64,000 nucleotides of DNA. Origin: Miltoncostaea sp050250915 (GTDB lineage: Bacteria > Actinomycetota > Thermoleophilia > Miltoncostaeales > Miltoncostaeaceae). Of this stretch, positions 15,857-24,536 are shown one piece after another (positions within the stretch are counted from its first letter, which is position 1; the number at the start of each line of letters is the position of its first letter). The notes beneath the pieces are model-generated. The model was given only the letters and a program-made list of their open reading frames with translations. It was not told the origin of the DNA and searched no databases. The translations under genes and the position numbers were made by a program. The DNA lies in contig JBFWNT010000019.1 of the NCBI GenBank assembly GCA_050250915.1, forward strand, positions 1 through 64,000, in the 5' to 3' direction.

Positions 15857-17034
15857 TCAGAAGACCGGGACGTCCGGCTCCTGGCCGGCCAGGATCGCGC
15901 CGGCGGTCGTCATCGTGTCCTGCCGGACCAGCATGTGCTGGGTGATGGCGTCGACGTCGCGGAGGCGGCGCTGGAGGGGCGAGGCCATCTGGAGGGCGCC
16001 TCCACCCGCCGCCCGGTACGCCGACCGCACCACGTCCGCCGCGCGATGCGTCGCCCATGCCGCGGCGGCGCGCGTCCGGGCCCGTGCCTTCATCGTGGGC
16101 GGGTCGCCCTCCGCGGCGGTGGCCCACGTCGCCTCCGCGGTTTCGGCGACCAGCGCGCAGGCCGCCGCGAGATCCGTGTCGGCGGACGCCAGGACCATGT
16201 GGAACGTCGGGTTCTTCGCCAGGGGGCGGGAGTTGAGCATCGGCACCTTGTCTGCGGCGATGGCGAGGACGTCGTCCAGGGCGCCGCGGGCGACCCCCAG
16301 CGCGACGCCGGCCACGCCCAGCGCGAAGAACGCCGGCGGCGGCACGCGGACGATCGGGGCGTCCACGCCGGGCGGGTCCTGCATCGGGCGGACCGTCCAC
16401 TCGGCGCGGACGTGGACCGCCTCCGCCCGGATGTGGTGGCTGCCCGTCCCGGAGAGGCCGGCCACCCGCCACGTGTCCTCGATCACCAGGTCCGCGGCCG
16501 GGAACACCGCCATTCGCATCCGGTGGGCGCCATCAGTGCCACCCTCGAGGCAGTTGCCGTAGATCCAGTCGGCGTCCTCGCACCCGCTCGCGAACCCCCA
16601 CCGCCCCGTGACCCGGTAGCCGTCGCCGTCCGGCGTCATGGCGCCGGAGGGGCTGAACACGCCGGCCGTGATGGCGTCGGGCGTGCCCCCGAACATCGCG
16701 TCGAAGGTCGCGCGGGCAGGCTGGCGATGTCCACGAAGGTCCCGGCGCCCATCGTGGCGTTCCACCCGACGGCCGCGTCCGCCCGCGCCAGCGCGCCGAA
16801 CACCTCCAGGGCCTCCGGCAGGGGGACGCCGAGCCCGCCCAGGGCCGGCGGCCGCACCACGCGGAACACGCCCGCCGCGACGAGCCCGTCGAGGATGTCG
16901 CGGGGGACCCGTCGCGCGGCCTCCGTCTCGCCGGCGCGCGCCGCGATATCCGGCGCCAGCTGCTCGACCGCGGCCAGCACGTCCTGCGCCGTCGCGATGT
17001 CCGTCCCGGTCGTCGCCGCCATCCCGGCGAGCAT
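15857..17034 (-). pseudogene. Acyl-CoA dehydrogenase-family flavoprotein (HsaA-like monooxygenase group), frameshifted
   Basis: The N-terminal part (17034 to about 16720: ARAGETEAARRVPRDILDGL, ARADAAVGWNATMGAG) is in one frame. The rest (from about 16725: ATFDAMFGGTPDAITAGVF to PDVPVF at the stop) is in another. The sequence fits the family if one base is restored near CTGCCCGCGCGACC at 16715-16730. The class includes acyl-CoA dehydrogenases and two-component flavin hydroxylases such as HsaA; the motif SGCEDADWIYGN and the C-terminal four-helix region favour the latter. A single-base deletion could also be a sequencing error, so the gene may be functional. Confidence 0.8.
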
Positions 17035-17041
17035 ATGGCGG

Positions 17042-17446
17042 TCAGGCGGCCGGGCGGTAGGTGCCGAAGCTCCAGACGTTGCCGTGGTCGTCGCGGGCGG
17101 CGAACTCGCGGGAGCCGTACGGCTGGTCGGTGAGCCCGCGCAGGATCTCCACCCCCGCCGCGACGGCGCGGTCGTGGAGCGCGTCGGGATCGTCGACCAC
17201 GACGTAGACCGCCACGGGTCCGGGGAGGCTGAAGTCGTTCTCGCCGACGCGGGCGGTGTCGCTGAGCATCACCACGCCCGATCCGACGCGGACCTCCGCG
17301 TGGACGAGCGGCTCATCCGGGTCGGGCGGGTGCACCTCGGTGGCGACGGCGCCGAACGCGCGCTCCAGCCAGCCGATCGCGGCGCGTGGGTCGGGATACG
17401 GGACGATGGGGAACGCGCCGTTGAGCGCCTGGGCGGTCTCGGGCAT
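17042..17446 (-). CDS. VOC-family (glyoxalase/PhnB-like) protein
   Basis: 134 residues. The N-terminal PYPDPRAAIGWLERAFG, the beta-alpha repeats and the C-terminal RDDHGNVWSFGTY are typical of PhnB-type VOC proteins; His and Glu positions suggest a metal site. Substrate unknown. The ATG at 17446 has a consensus AGGAGG (17461-17456) nine bases upstream. The paired repeat overlaps this leader: one half lies between the Shine-Dalgarno sequence and the start. Confidence 0.8.
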   Translation of the reverse strand: MPETAQALNGAFPIVPYPDPRAAIGWLERAFGAVATEVHPPDPDEPLVHAEVRVGSGVVMLSDTARVGENDFSLPGPVAVYVVVDDPDALHDRAVAAGVEILRGLTDQPYGSREFAARDDHGNVWSFGTYRPAA

Positions 17447-17478
17447 CCGATTGAACCTCCTCATCGGGACGAATGAAC
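17446..17478 (-). repeat. Paired motif, 22-bp spacing, over the VOC gene leader
   Basis: GTTCATTCGTC (17478-17468) and GTTCAATCGGA (17456-17446) on the minus strand flank the ribosome-binding site of the VOC gene, so a bound protein could affect its expression. Confidence 0.65.
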
Positions 17479-17488
17479 GAACCCGACG

Positions 17489-18334
17489 CTACGCGGCCTC
17501 CCCCGCCGGGTCGTGAACGGAATTGACGGCGTGGACGTCGCTTGCGGCCTCGGCGCGCAGGCGCGCAGGCGTCGTGGCCGCCAGTTCGCGCACCTCGCGC
17601 GACAGGTGCGCCTGGTCGGCGTATCCGCATCGGGCGGCGACGCCGGCCAGATCCGCTGACGGGTCGGCGGCGAGCACGGCGCGGGCGCGCTCGAAGCGGG
17701 CGATCCGGGCCACCCGCTTCGGCGGAAGGCCCACCTCGTCGCGGAACGCCGCGATCAGGCGGCGATGGCTCCACCCCAACTCTCGCGCGACGTCGCCGAC
17801 CTGGGCCGGGCGGGCGGCGCCCGCGACCCGCCCCAGCGCCCACCCGACCTCCGAGCGCAGCGGTGCGGCGGCCCCGAGCCGCGTGGCGATGGCGTCCTGG
17901 ACCAGCGCGAACCGCGCGGCCCACCCCTCCGTCTCGGCGACCCTCGCGACGAGGTCGCGGGCACCGGCGCCGAGGACGTCGTCGAGCGCCACCGTCCGGT
18001 TCGCCAGCTCGTGCATCGGCACGCCCAGGAGGCGGCGGGCCGCACGGGGGCGGAGATCGACCTGCAGGCAGTGGGCCCGGCCGGGATGCTCGACCGCCAC
18101 CGGGAAATCGGTGAGGCCGGCGACGAAGGGTCCGAACCGGTCCAGCGGGCCGTCGGGCCGGCGGGCGTCGCCGATCGACCAGCCGTCGCCGAGGTCGAGG
18201 ATCACCGGCACGAAGGTGCACGGCATCTCGGTGAACCGCACCGGCGCAGGCGCGCGGTCCCGGTAGCCCGTCAGGCGCACGATGGCGTCCCGCAATGCGG
18301 GCGCCGGTGCGGCCTGGACGTGCTCGGCGCTCAT
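17489..18334 (-). CDS. AraC-family transcriptional regulator
   Basis: 281 residues. An N-terminal sensor region (FTEMPCTFVPVILDLGDGWSI) resembles the DUF6597-type ligand domain. The C-terminal AraC double helix-turn-helix spans about 190-265: VGDVARELGWSHRRLIAAFR and LAGVAARCGYADQAHLSREV. It probably controls the adjacent VOC gene, which begins about 40 bp downstream on the same strand. The ATG at 18334 overlaps the dipeptidase stop as ATGA. Confidence 0.85.
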   Translation of the reverse strand: MSAEHVQAAPAPALRDAIVRLTGYRDRAPAPVRFTEMPCTFVPVILDLGDGWSIGDARRPDGPLDRFGPFVAGLTDFPVAVEHPGRAHCLQVDLRPRAARRLLGVPMHELANRTVALDDVLGAGARDLVARVAETEGWAARFALVQDAIATRLGAAAPLRSEVGWALGRVAGAARPAQVGDVARELGWSHRRLIAAFRDEVGLPPKRVARIARFERARAVLAADPSADLAGVAARCGYADQAHLSREVRELAATTPARLRAEAASDVHAVNSVHDPAGEAA

Positions 18335-19023
18335 CCCCCCGGCGGCTCCGCCGCGGCGTACCGGGCCGCCCGGCCCGTCGCGAGGCCCCAGAACTGGTCG
18401 CCGTGGTCGTAGTGCCACCACTCCTCGACGTACGGCGTGAACCCCTGACCGGCCATGGCCCAGTACAGGGTACGGCGCAGGTCCCGGGCCGTGCCAGGGG
18501 TCGCCTCCAGGGCTCGCGCCCCCGCCTCGGGGACGAACGCATCGAAATCCGTGCCCAGATCAAGCGGGCGTCCGTCACCGTCGCCGAGCGTGAGGTCCAC
18601 GGCGCCGCCCGTGAGATGCGGCGGGGGCGCCAGCGCGGAGCGCGACGGCGGCGTCACGTAGCGGGCGGCGGCGTCCTCGAGCGCGTCCGCCGGCCAGTCC
18701 GGATGAACCATCGCCAACTCGTCCAGGTACCCGTTGAAGAGGGCAGCCTGGGTGGAGATGGGCCGGTAGCCGTCCCACACCACGAGCGTCAGTCCGTCCG
18801 GCAGCCCGGCCGCCGCCGCCGCGACCCGCTCGGCGACACCCTCGCGCAGCCAGTTGCGCGGCAACGCGCCCGGCAGGCCGGCCTGGTGGTACATCGGCAC
18901 GTCGATGACCCGCGGGCCGATGGCGTCCACGGGGACGAGCAGCTCCTCGACAGGCTCGATCGGGACGTCGCGCCATCCGTCGGTGCCGGGCGGCTCGGGG
19001 ATGGGCGCCAGGCCCTCGTTCAT
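18331..19023 (-). CDS. D-alanyl-D-alanine dipeptidase (VanX/DdpX-like, peptidase M15D)
   Basis: About 230 residues. Motifs are VVWDGYRP, the zinc site PHLTGGAVDLTL and EEWWHYDHGDQFWG, with the catalytic Glu and third zinc His. The family cleaves D-Ala-D-Ala; chromosomal members recycle peptidoglycan and do not by themselves imply glycopeptide resistance, since no VanH or VanA is nearby. No signal peptide. The ATG at 19023 lies within the paired repeat; TTG 19044 is an alternative start. Confidence 0.85.
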   Translation of the reverse strand: MNEGLAPIPEPPGTDGWRDVPIEPVEELLVPVDAIGPRVIDVPMYHQAGLPGALPRNWLREGVAERVAAAAAGLPDGLTLVVWDGYRPISTQAALFNGYLDELAMVHPDWPADALEDAAARYVTPPSRSALAPPPHLTGGAVDLTLGDGDGRPLDLGTDFDAFVPEAGARALEATPGTARDLRRTLYWAMAGQGFTPYVEEWWHYDHGDQFWGLATGRAARYAAAEPPGG

Positions 19024-19049
19024 TCCAGGTTCGCCGACGTTCAATCGGC
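19018..19049 (+). repeat. Paired motif, 21-bp spacing, at the dipeptidase start
   Basis: GTTCATTCCAG (19018-19028) and GTTCAATCGGC (19039-19049). The first covers the dipeptidase start codon; the second overlaps the 3' end of the upstream SDR gene. Confidence 0.65.
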
Positions 19050-19739
19050 CCCCCAGTCGCGGGCGTTCACGTGGGGACCCGGGTCCGCTCCCTCCGCGAT
19101 GGCGAGGAAGAGGGGCACGACGCTCTCGGGGCGCGGGAGGGTGGCGGGGTCCTCGTCGGGGTGGGCGGCGGCGCGCATCGCGGTGCGGAGCCCTCCCGGG
19201 TTGACCGCGACGCAGCGGATCGCCCGGGGCGCCAACTCCTCGCGGAGCATGAGCGTCATGCCGTCGAGGGCGTGCTTCGACACCGCGTACGCCCCCCAGG
19301 TGGCCCGGGCGGCGGCGCCAGAGGTGACGTTAACGATCGCCCCGCCGTCCGACATCCCGGGGAGCACGGCCTGGATGAGCCGCAGCGTCCCGGTCACGTT
19401 CACGGCCATGACCTGGTCGAAGACGTCCATTCGATGATCCGCGAGGTTCATCTGATCGCCGAGGACGCTGGCGTTGTTGACCAGGACGTCCAGCCTGCCG
19501 AGGGCTCCGAGGGCCTCGGCGCCGGCGGCGGCGCAGGAGGCTGGGTCGGCGAGGTCGAGGGCGACGCCGTGGGCCTCGGCGCCGCGGTCGCGGACGGCGG
19601 CGAGGACCGCGTCGAGGTGGCGCTCCTCGGTGGCCGTCAGGGCCAGCCGGGCGCCTTCGGCGGCGAAGCCCTCCGCCACGGCACGCCCCAGCCCGCGGGA
19701 CGCGCCGGTGACCAGGGCCCGGACGCCGTCGAGCCGGAT
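19041..19739 (-). CDS. Short-chain dehydrogenase/reductase without a standard start codon
   Basis: The fold is complete: ALVTGASRGLGRAVAEGF (NADP motif), VLVNNAS, the catalytic YAVSK with preceding Ser in VNVTSGAA, and VAVNPGG. In frame upstream of the Rossmann motif there is no ATG, GTG or TTG before a stop. The reading would have to begin at ATC 19739 (IRLDGVRAL, where homologues begin) or another weak codon. A GTG at 19679 would remove the cofactor motif. Total about 232 residues. Substrate unknown. Lies 15 bp after cytochrome c and may be at the tail of the oxidase operon. Confidence 0.78.
   Translation of the reverse strand: MRLDGVRALVTGASRGLGRAVAEGFAAEGARLALTATEERHLDAVLAAVRDRGAEAHGVALDLADPASCAAAGAEALGALGRLDVLVNNASVLGDQMNLADHRMDVFDQVMAVNVTGTLRLIQAVLPGMSDGGAIVNVTSGAAARATWGAYAVSKHALDGMTLMLREELAPRAIRCVAVNPGGLRTAMRAAAHPDEDPATLPRPESVVPLFLAIAEGADPGPHVNARDWGAD
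19425..19456 (+). repeat. Paired motif, 21-bp spacing, inside the SDR gene
   Basis: GTCCATTCGAT (19425-19435) and GTTCATCTGAT (19446-19456). Each has one or two departures from the consensus but the spacing is kept. Confidence 0.5.
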
Positions 19740-19754
19740 CGGGGACCTACGCCG

Positions 19755-20225
19755 TCAGGGCCCCGGCGGGGCGAGTTCCTGCCGCGACGGGTCCGGGATC
19801 TCCGGCGTCGTCTCCGCCTTGAAGATCACGCTCTCGTCGGCGGCCTCACCCGTCGCCGCGACGGACGCGACGTACGCCGCCACGTCCTGTGCGTCGGCGC
19901 CCGTGACGAGGTCGCGGGGCATCGGCTTCTGGGCCTCCGTGATCCACCGCCGGACGACGCCCTGGAACTGCGCGTCGTCGATGCCCGCCTGGCGGGAGGC
20001 GCGGAAGGAGTCGTCCAGGTTCGGGCCGACGTTCGACGGCGGCTTGCCCGACGCGGCCAGCGTGTGGCAGCTGGCGCACAGGTTCGCGAACTGGGTCTTG
20101 CCGTTGTCGACGTCGCCCGTGACGCCCGATCCGTTGCCGCCGCAGCCGGCGGCGAGGGCGAGGCCGCCGCCGACGGCGAGGACGGCCGCGAGCCGGCGGG
20201 ACCGGCGGAGGGTGCGGCCGCTCAT
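19755..20225 (-). CDS. Small lipoprotein cytochrome c
   Basis: 156 residues. N-terminal signal with lipobox-like LALAAGC, so membrane-anchored outside. One heme site CASCH (NLCASCHTLAASGK) and a distal Met in the QKPMPRDLV region. It overlaps CtaE by ATGA and is probably the electron donor to the oxidase encoded in the same operon, replacing the cytochrome c domain fused to CtaC in caa3 oxidases. Maturation would use the ccm genes in this window. Confidence 0.88.
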   Translation of the reverse strand: MSGRTLRRSRRLAAVLAVGGGLALAAGCGGNGSGVTGDVDNGKTQFANLCASCHTLAASGKPPSNVGPNLDDSFRASRQAGIDDAQFQGVVRRWITEAQKPMPRDLVTGADAQDVAAYVASVAATGEAADESVIFKAETTPEIPDPSRQELAPPGP

Positions 20226-20854
20226 AGGATGTAGACCAGGAAGAAGAGCAGCACCCAGACGACGTCGACGAAGTGCCAGTAGATGCTGCCCGCGCCGAGG
20301 GGCGTGAACCACTTCGGGGTGAAGTCGTGCGCCCGCTTCACGCGGATGAGGCACAGCGTCAGGATCGAGAGACCCACGAAGACGTGGAGCCCGTGCGCGC
20401 CGGTCAGCGTGTAGAAGGTCGAGCCGAACGCGGTGTCCTGGGGCGTGAAGCCCAGGTGGATGTACTCGTTGATCTGGATGATCAGGAAGGTCGCGCCCAG
20501 CAGGAGCGTGACCCACAGACCGCGCTCGAGACCCTTGCGGTCGTTGTAGTGCCTCAGCCGGTGCTCGCCCCAGTGGAGCGTGAAGCTGGATGCGACCAGG
20601 ATCGCCGTGTTCACGGCGGTGATGACCTTCGGCAGCTCGAAGGGCTCGCCGTTCTGGTTCAGCGGCGGCCACTGGTCGGCGATGTTGTACCGGACGAAGA
20701 AGTAGGCCGTGAAGAACGACCCGAAGAGCATGATCTCCGAGCCGATGAAGAAGACCATCGACAGGAGGCCGGGGCTCAGCTTGGCGCCCCGCGAGGGGGG
20801 CGGCGTGGCGGTCGACGGGATCTCCAGCCCGTGCCCGTGCTCGACGGTGGCCAT
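20222..20854 (-). CDS. ctaE: Cytochrome c oxidase subunit III
   Basis: 210 residues with five membrane spans. MVFFIGSEIMLFGSFFTAYF, the HWGEHRLRH region and TLTGAHGLHVFVGL are typical of bacterial COX3. It begins three bases after the ctaD stop and is followed by overlapping cytochrome c. Confidence 0.95.
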   Translation of the reverse strand: MATVEHGHGLEIPSTATPPPSRGAKLSPGLLSMVFFIGSEIMLFGSFFTAYFFVRYNIADQWPPLNQNGEPFELPKVITAVNTAILVASSFTLHWGEHRLRHYNDRKGLERGLWVTLLLGATFLIIQINEYIHLGFTPQDTAFGSTFYTLTGAHGLHVFVGLSILTLCLIRVKRAHDFTPKWFTPLGAGSIYWHFVDVVWVLLFFLVYIL

Positions 20855-20857
20855 CGC

Positions 20858-23626
20858 CTAGCCCGCCTGTCCCGACGGGGAGGCGGGCGCCTCCCGGTCC
20901 ACGACGATGCTCTCCACCGGGACCGCGCCGGCCGCAGAGCGGACCGCCGCCAGCGAGTCGTCGGAGTCGAGCGTGCCGCCCCGTGCGGCGACGACCAGGA
21001 TCTCATCCGCCTTGTGCGCGGTGACGGCCACCTTCGCGGCGGCGGCGGCATCGCCGTCGAGCACCTCGCCGCGGGCCTGGACGCCGACCGCCTGGAGGGC
21101 GTCGATGGTGCCGCGGACGCGGTCGAAGGCCGCGGTGCGCTGCTCCTCGGCCTCGTCGGTCCAGCCGGGGCCCGCGAGACCCATCGGGTCGAGCAGGACG
21201 ACCGCGAGCGGCTGCTGGTCGGCGCGCTCGCGGAGCGCGGCGACGAGGCCGTCGGCGCCGAGGGCGTCGCCCGCGATCACCGCGACGCGGCGCACGCCCG
21301 GCTGCTCGAGCGGCCGGCGCGCGTCCTCGGGGAGCACCACGACGCGCGTGATGCCGACGCCGCTCGCCTTGCGCAGGCGGTCCAACACGTCGTCGGCCAT
21401 CCAGCGCGAACGGCCCGTCGGGTAGGTGGCCAGGATGATCTCGTGGACCTCCTCGTCGTCGCGGACCTTCTCCGCGGCCGCGAACACGTCGCCGTCGACC
21501 ACCAGGCCGCTCGCGTCGATGCCGGACTCCGCGAGCACCGACAGCGTGACCTGCAGACGGCGCTCCGCCGCGCTCCGGTCGCGTCCCTCGGTGGGCACGG
21601 AGATCGTGAAGCGCCAGAAGCCCTCCGCCGCGCGGTGGCGCAGCTCGTCGATGAGCGTGGAGGAGGCGACGGTCTCGTTCGCGATGACCAGGATCGTGCG
21701 CTTCTCCGTCTCGGTGAGCTCGCCGCCGATCTCCTCCGGGGCGAACACCACCGCGTGGCGCGCCCCGGGGACGCCGTACTGGTACGGGCCGCCGACCACC
21801 TGCGGGGTCGCCTCGAAGTTGAAGAGCGACGGGGGCGACGACACGAGCCACTCGAGCGTGCGCCCGCGCCAGGGATTCCAGGGCGCCTTCGGGCCGTGAT
21901 GCCACGAGGTGATCATGTTGTAGAAGAAGATCAGGACCGCCACCGTCATGATGAGCGATGCGGCGCTGATGACGACGTTGAGGTTCTCGAACCGCGAGTC
22001 ATATGCGGCCACCCGCCGCGGCATGCCCTGCAGGCCGAGCCAGTGCATAGGCATGAACGTGGCGTTGAAGCCGATGAACATGAGCCAGAAGCTCCACTGG
22101 CCGAGCCGCTCGTTGTACATCCGGCCCGTCATCTTCGGGAACCAGTAATAGACGCCCGCGAAGATGGTGAAGACGGAGCCGCCGACGAACACGTAGTGGA
22201 TGTGCGCCACCACGAAGTAGGTGTCCGTCACCTGGATGTCCACGGGGATCGTGCCGAGCATGACTCCGGAGAGCCCGCCGATCACGAACGTGAAGATGAA
22301 GCCGAGCGCGAACAGCATGGGCGTCTTCAGATGCAGCTTCCCGCCCCAGATCGTGCCGAGCCAGGAGAACACCTTCACGCCGGTGGGGATGGCGATGATG
22401 ATCGTGGTGATCATCATCGGCACGCGCAGCCAGGCGGCCATGCCGGAGACGAACATGTGGTGCGCCCACACGCCGAATCCGAGGACCGCGATCGCGACGG
22501 TCGAGAAGGCGAGCGCCCGGTAGCCGAAGATCGGCTTTCGCGAGAACGTCGCGATGACCTCGCTGATGATGCCGAAACCGGGCAACATCATGATGTACAC
22601 GGCGGGGTGTGAATAGAACCAGAAGACGTGCTGATACATGATCACGTCGCCGCCGCCCGCCGGGTTGAAGAAGTTGGTGCCCATCACCCGGTCGAAGAGG
22701 GACATGAACTGCGAGCCGGCGATGAACGGCGTGCCGAACACGACCAGCGCCGACGTCGTCGCGTTGGCCCACACCAGCAGCGGCATGCGCCACACCGTCA
22801 TGCCCGGCGCGCGCATGGTGAAGATGGTGACCAGGAAGTTGATCGCGGTGGCGATCGAGCTGGCGCCCACCACCTGGACGCCGACCTCGAAGAGGGTCGC
22901 GCCGGTGCCGCCCTGGATCGCGAGCGGCGTGTAGGCGGTCCACCCGGCGTTGAAGGCGCCGAAGATCGGCGACACGGCCATCATCAGGCCGCCGGGGATC
23001 AGCATCCACACCGACAGCGCGTTCAGCCGCGGGAACGCCATGTCCTTGGCGCCGATCATGATCGGCAGGATGTAGTTCGCGAGGCCGGCGAAGGCCGGGA
23101 TGACGAACAGGAAGATCATCAGCGTCGCGTGGACGCTGAAGAGCCCGTTGTACGTCTGCGCGTCGCCGATCGACTCGCCCGGCGTGGCCAGCTCGGCGCG
23201 GACCAGCTCGGCGAAGATGCCGCCGATCACGAAGAAGGAGAACACGATCACCAGGTACTGGGTCCCGATGACCTTGTGGTCCGTGTTGACCTTGAAGTAG
23301 TCGCGCCAGCTGGTGGCGCCGTGCATCGAGTGGTCGTGGTAGTCGACCTTGCGGCCGAGCATCCAGTTCCACCACCAGTCGAAGCAGCCGATGCCGATCA
23401 GGAAGCCGATCGTGCCCAGGCCGGCCATGGCGGTGGTGTAGACCTCGGCGTTCCACGTCGGGGTCAGGCCGAAGAGGTTGCGCAGCACCCAGACGAGGGC
23501 GACCGCGAAGAAGATCGAGCCCACGGACCAGCTGACGCAGCGCTTCCACCAGTAGGAGAGCGGGCGCGGGTCGACGTGGTGCTCGTGCGAGGTGGGGTGC
23601 CCGTGCGTCGGTGCGTACGTCGACAT
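20858..23626 (-). CDS. ctaD: Cytochrome c oxidase subunit I with C-terminal tandem universal-stress-protein-like domains
   Basis: 922 residues in one uninterrupted frame. Residues 1-620 are a full COX1: low-spin heme His in LFSVHATLMIF, CuB ligands in HVFWFYSHPAVY and WAHHMFV, and heme ligands in VVAHIHYVFVGG. Residues 640-922 are an added cytosolic region of two similar repeats of about 140 residues. The first begins TEKRTILVIANETVASSTLI and ends HEIILATYPTGRSRWMADDV; the second begins RRVAVIAGDALGADGLVAAL and ends ADEILVVAARGG. They resemble Usp-like alpha/beta nucleotide-binding folds. Ordinary CtaD is about 550-620 residues, so this is a real fusion. It may sense nucleotides or stress at the oxidase; that role is inference. 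Confidence 0.93.
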   Translation of the reverse strand: MSTYAPTHGHPTSHEHHVDPRPLSYWWKRCVSWSVGSIFFAVALVWVLRNLFGLTPTWNAEVYTTAMAGLGTIGFLIGIGCFDWWWNWMLGRKVDYHDHSMHGATSWRDYFKVNTDHKVIGTQYLVIVFSFFVIGGIFAELVRAELATPGESIGDAQTYNGLFSVHATLMIFLFVIPAFAGLANYILPIMIGAKDMAFPRLNALSVWMLIPGGLMMAVSPIFGAFNAGWTAYTPLAIQGGTGATLFEVGVQVVGASSIATAINFLVTIFTMRAPGMTVWRMPLLVWANATTSALVVFGTPFIAGSQFMSLFDRVMGTNFFNPAGGGDVIMYQHVFWFYSHPAVYIMMLPGFGIISEVIATFSRKPIFGYRALAFSTVAIAVLGFGVWAHHMFVSGMAAWLRVPMMITTIIIAIPTGVKVFSWLGTIWGGKLHLKTPMLFALGFIFTFVIGGLSGVMLGTIPVDIQVTDTYFVVAHIHYVFVGGSVFTIFAGVYYWFPKMTGRMYNERLGQWSFWLMFIGFNATFMPMHWLGLQGMPRRVAAYDSRFENLNVVISAASLIMTVAVLIFFYNMITSWHHGPKAPWNPWRGRTLEWLVSSPPSLFNFEATPQVVGGPYQYGVPGARHAVVFAPEEIGGELTETEKRTILVIANETVASSTLIDELRHRAAEGFWRFTISVPTEGRDRSAAERRLQVTLSVLAESGIDASGLVVDGDVFAAAEKVRDDEEVHEIILATYPTGRSRWMADDVLDRLRKASGVGITRVVVLPEDARRPLEQPGVRRVAVIAGDALGADGLVAALRERADQQPLAVVLLDPMGLAGPGWTDEAEEQRTAAFDRVRGTIDALQAVGVQARGEVLDGDAAAAAKVAVTAHKADEILVVAARGGTLDSDDSLAAVRSAAGAVPVESIVVDREAPASPSGQAG

Positions 23627-23629
23627 GCC

Positions 23630-24451
23630 CTACCCGCCTCCCGTGTTGCCGGCGGTCGTGGTGGTGCCGCCGGAGCCGGCGTCCGTGGCGGGGGCGGTCG
23701 TGCCGCCGGAGGTGCCGCCCTGCTGCTGCCCGAGCGCCGCCACCTGCTTCTGGGCGCCCGCGAGCCAGGCGTCGTACTCCTGCTGGGTCTGGACGATCAC
23801 GCGCGAACGCATGACGCCGTGGCCGACCCCGCAGAGCTCGGCGCAGATCACCTGGTAGGTACCGGTCTTGGTCGGGTTGATGATGAGCGTCGTCGTGATC
23901 CCGGGGACCACGTCCTGCTTGACGTGGAACTCCTTGACGTAGAAGTCGTGGATCACGTCCTTGGAGCGCATCTTCAGCTCGACCTGCCGGTCGACCGGCA
24001 GGTGGAGGTCGCCCGTCCCGACGGAGCCGTCGGGGTACTGGTACGACCACGCGAACTGCTGGGCGGTGACGTTCACGACCACGCGGTCGCTCGCGAGGGC
24101 CTCGTTGTCGGCCAGGACGATGTAGGCCCAGACGGCCATCACCGCGAGGAGCAGGGTCGGCACGATCGTCCAGATGATCTCGAGCTTGGTGTTGCCGTGG
24201 ATCGGCGGCCCGTCGCTCTCGTCGCCGTCCTTCACCCGGAACGCGAAGATGCTGTAGATCAGCACCGTCGCGACCAGCGTGAAGATCGCGATCGACGCCC
24301 AGATGACGAACCAGAGCAGGTTGTCTACGCGGTCGCCCTGCTCGGAGGCCACCAGCGGCACCCAGTCGATCAGGAGCGCGACCGCGATGCAGATGCCCCC
24401 GATGACGATCGCGATGATCGTGAGCGGGAGGGTGTGGCGGGACCTCAGCAC
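23630..24451 (-). CDS. ctaC: Cytochrome c oxidase subunit II
   Basis: 273 residues. Two N-terminal membrane hairpin spans (TIIAIVIGGICIAVALLI, LLWFVIWASIAIFTLVATVL), then a periplasmic cupredoxin domain with CuA ligands His in DVIHDFYV and CAELCGVGHGVM. The C-terminus is a Gly/Thr/Gln-rich flexible tail without a cytochrome c domain. Starts with GTG 24451. Confidence 0.95.
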   Translation of the reverse strand: MLRSRHTLPLTIIAIVIGGICIAVALLIDWVPLVASEQGDRVDNLLWFVIWASIAIFTLVATVLIYSIFAFRVKDGDESDGPPIHGNTKLEIIWTIVPTLLLAVMAVWAYIVLADNEALASDRVVVNVTAQQFAWSYQYPDGSVGTGDLHLPVDRQVELKMRSKDVIHDFYVKEFHVKQDVVPGITTTLIINPTKTGTYQVICAELCGVGHGVMRSRVIVQTQQEYDAWLAGAQKQVAALGQQQGGTSGGTTAPATDAGSGGTTTTAGNTGGG

Positions 24452-24536
24452 GGGCGGGAAGCTATCAGTTGGTCCCGGCCCGCTGGAGGGTGCGGGAGGG
24501 GGTCAGACGTCCCTCGGAACGTGGCCTTCCGATCCC

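Noticed and set aside
18331..19023. Vancomycin resistance
   Set aside because: A lone VanX-like dipeptidase without VanH, VanA or VanS/R is more likely a peptidoglycan-recycling enzyme.
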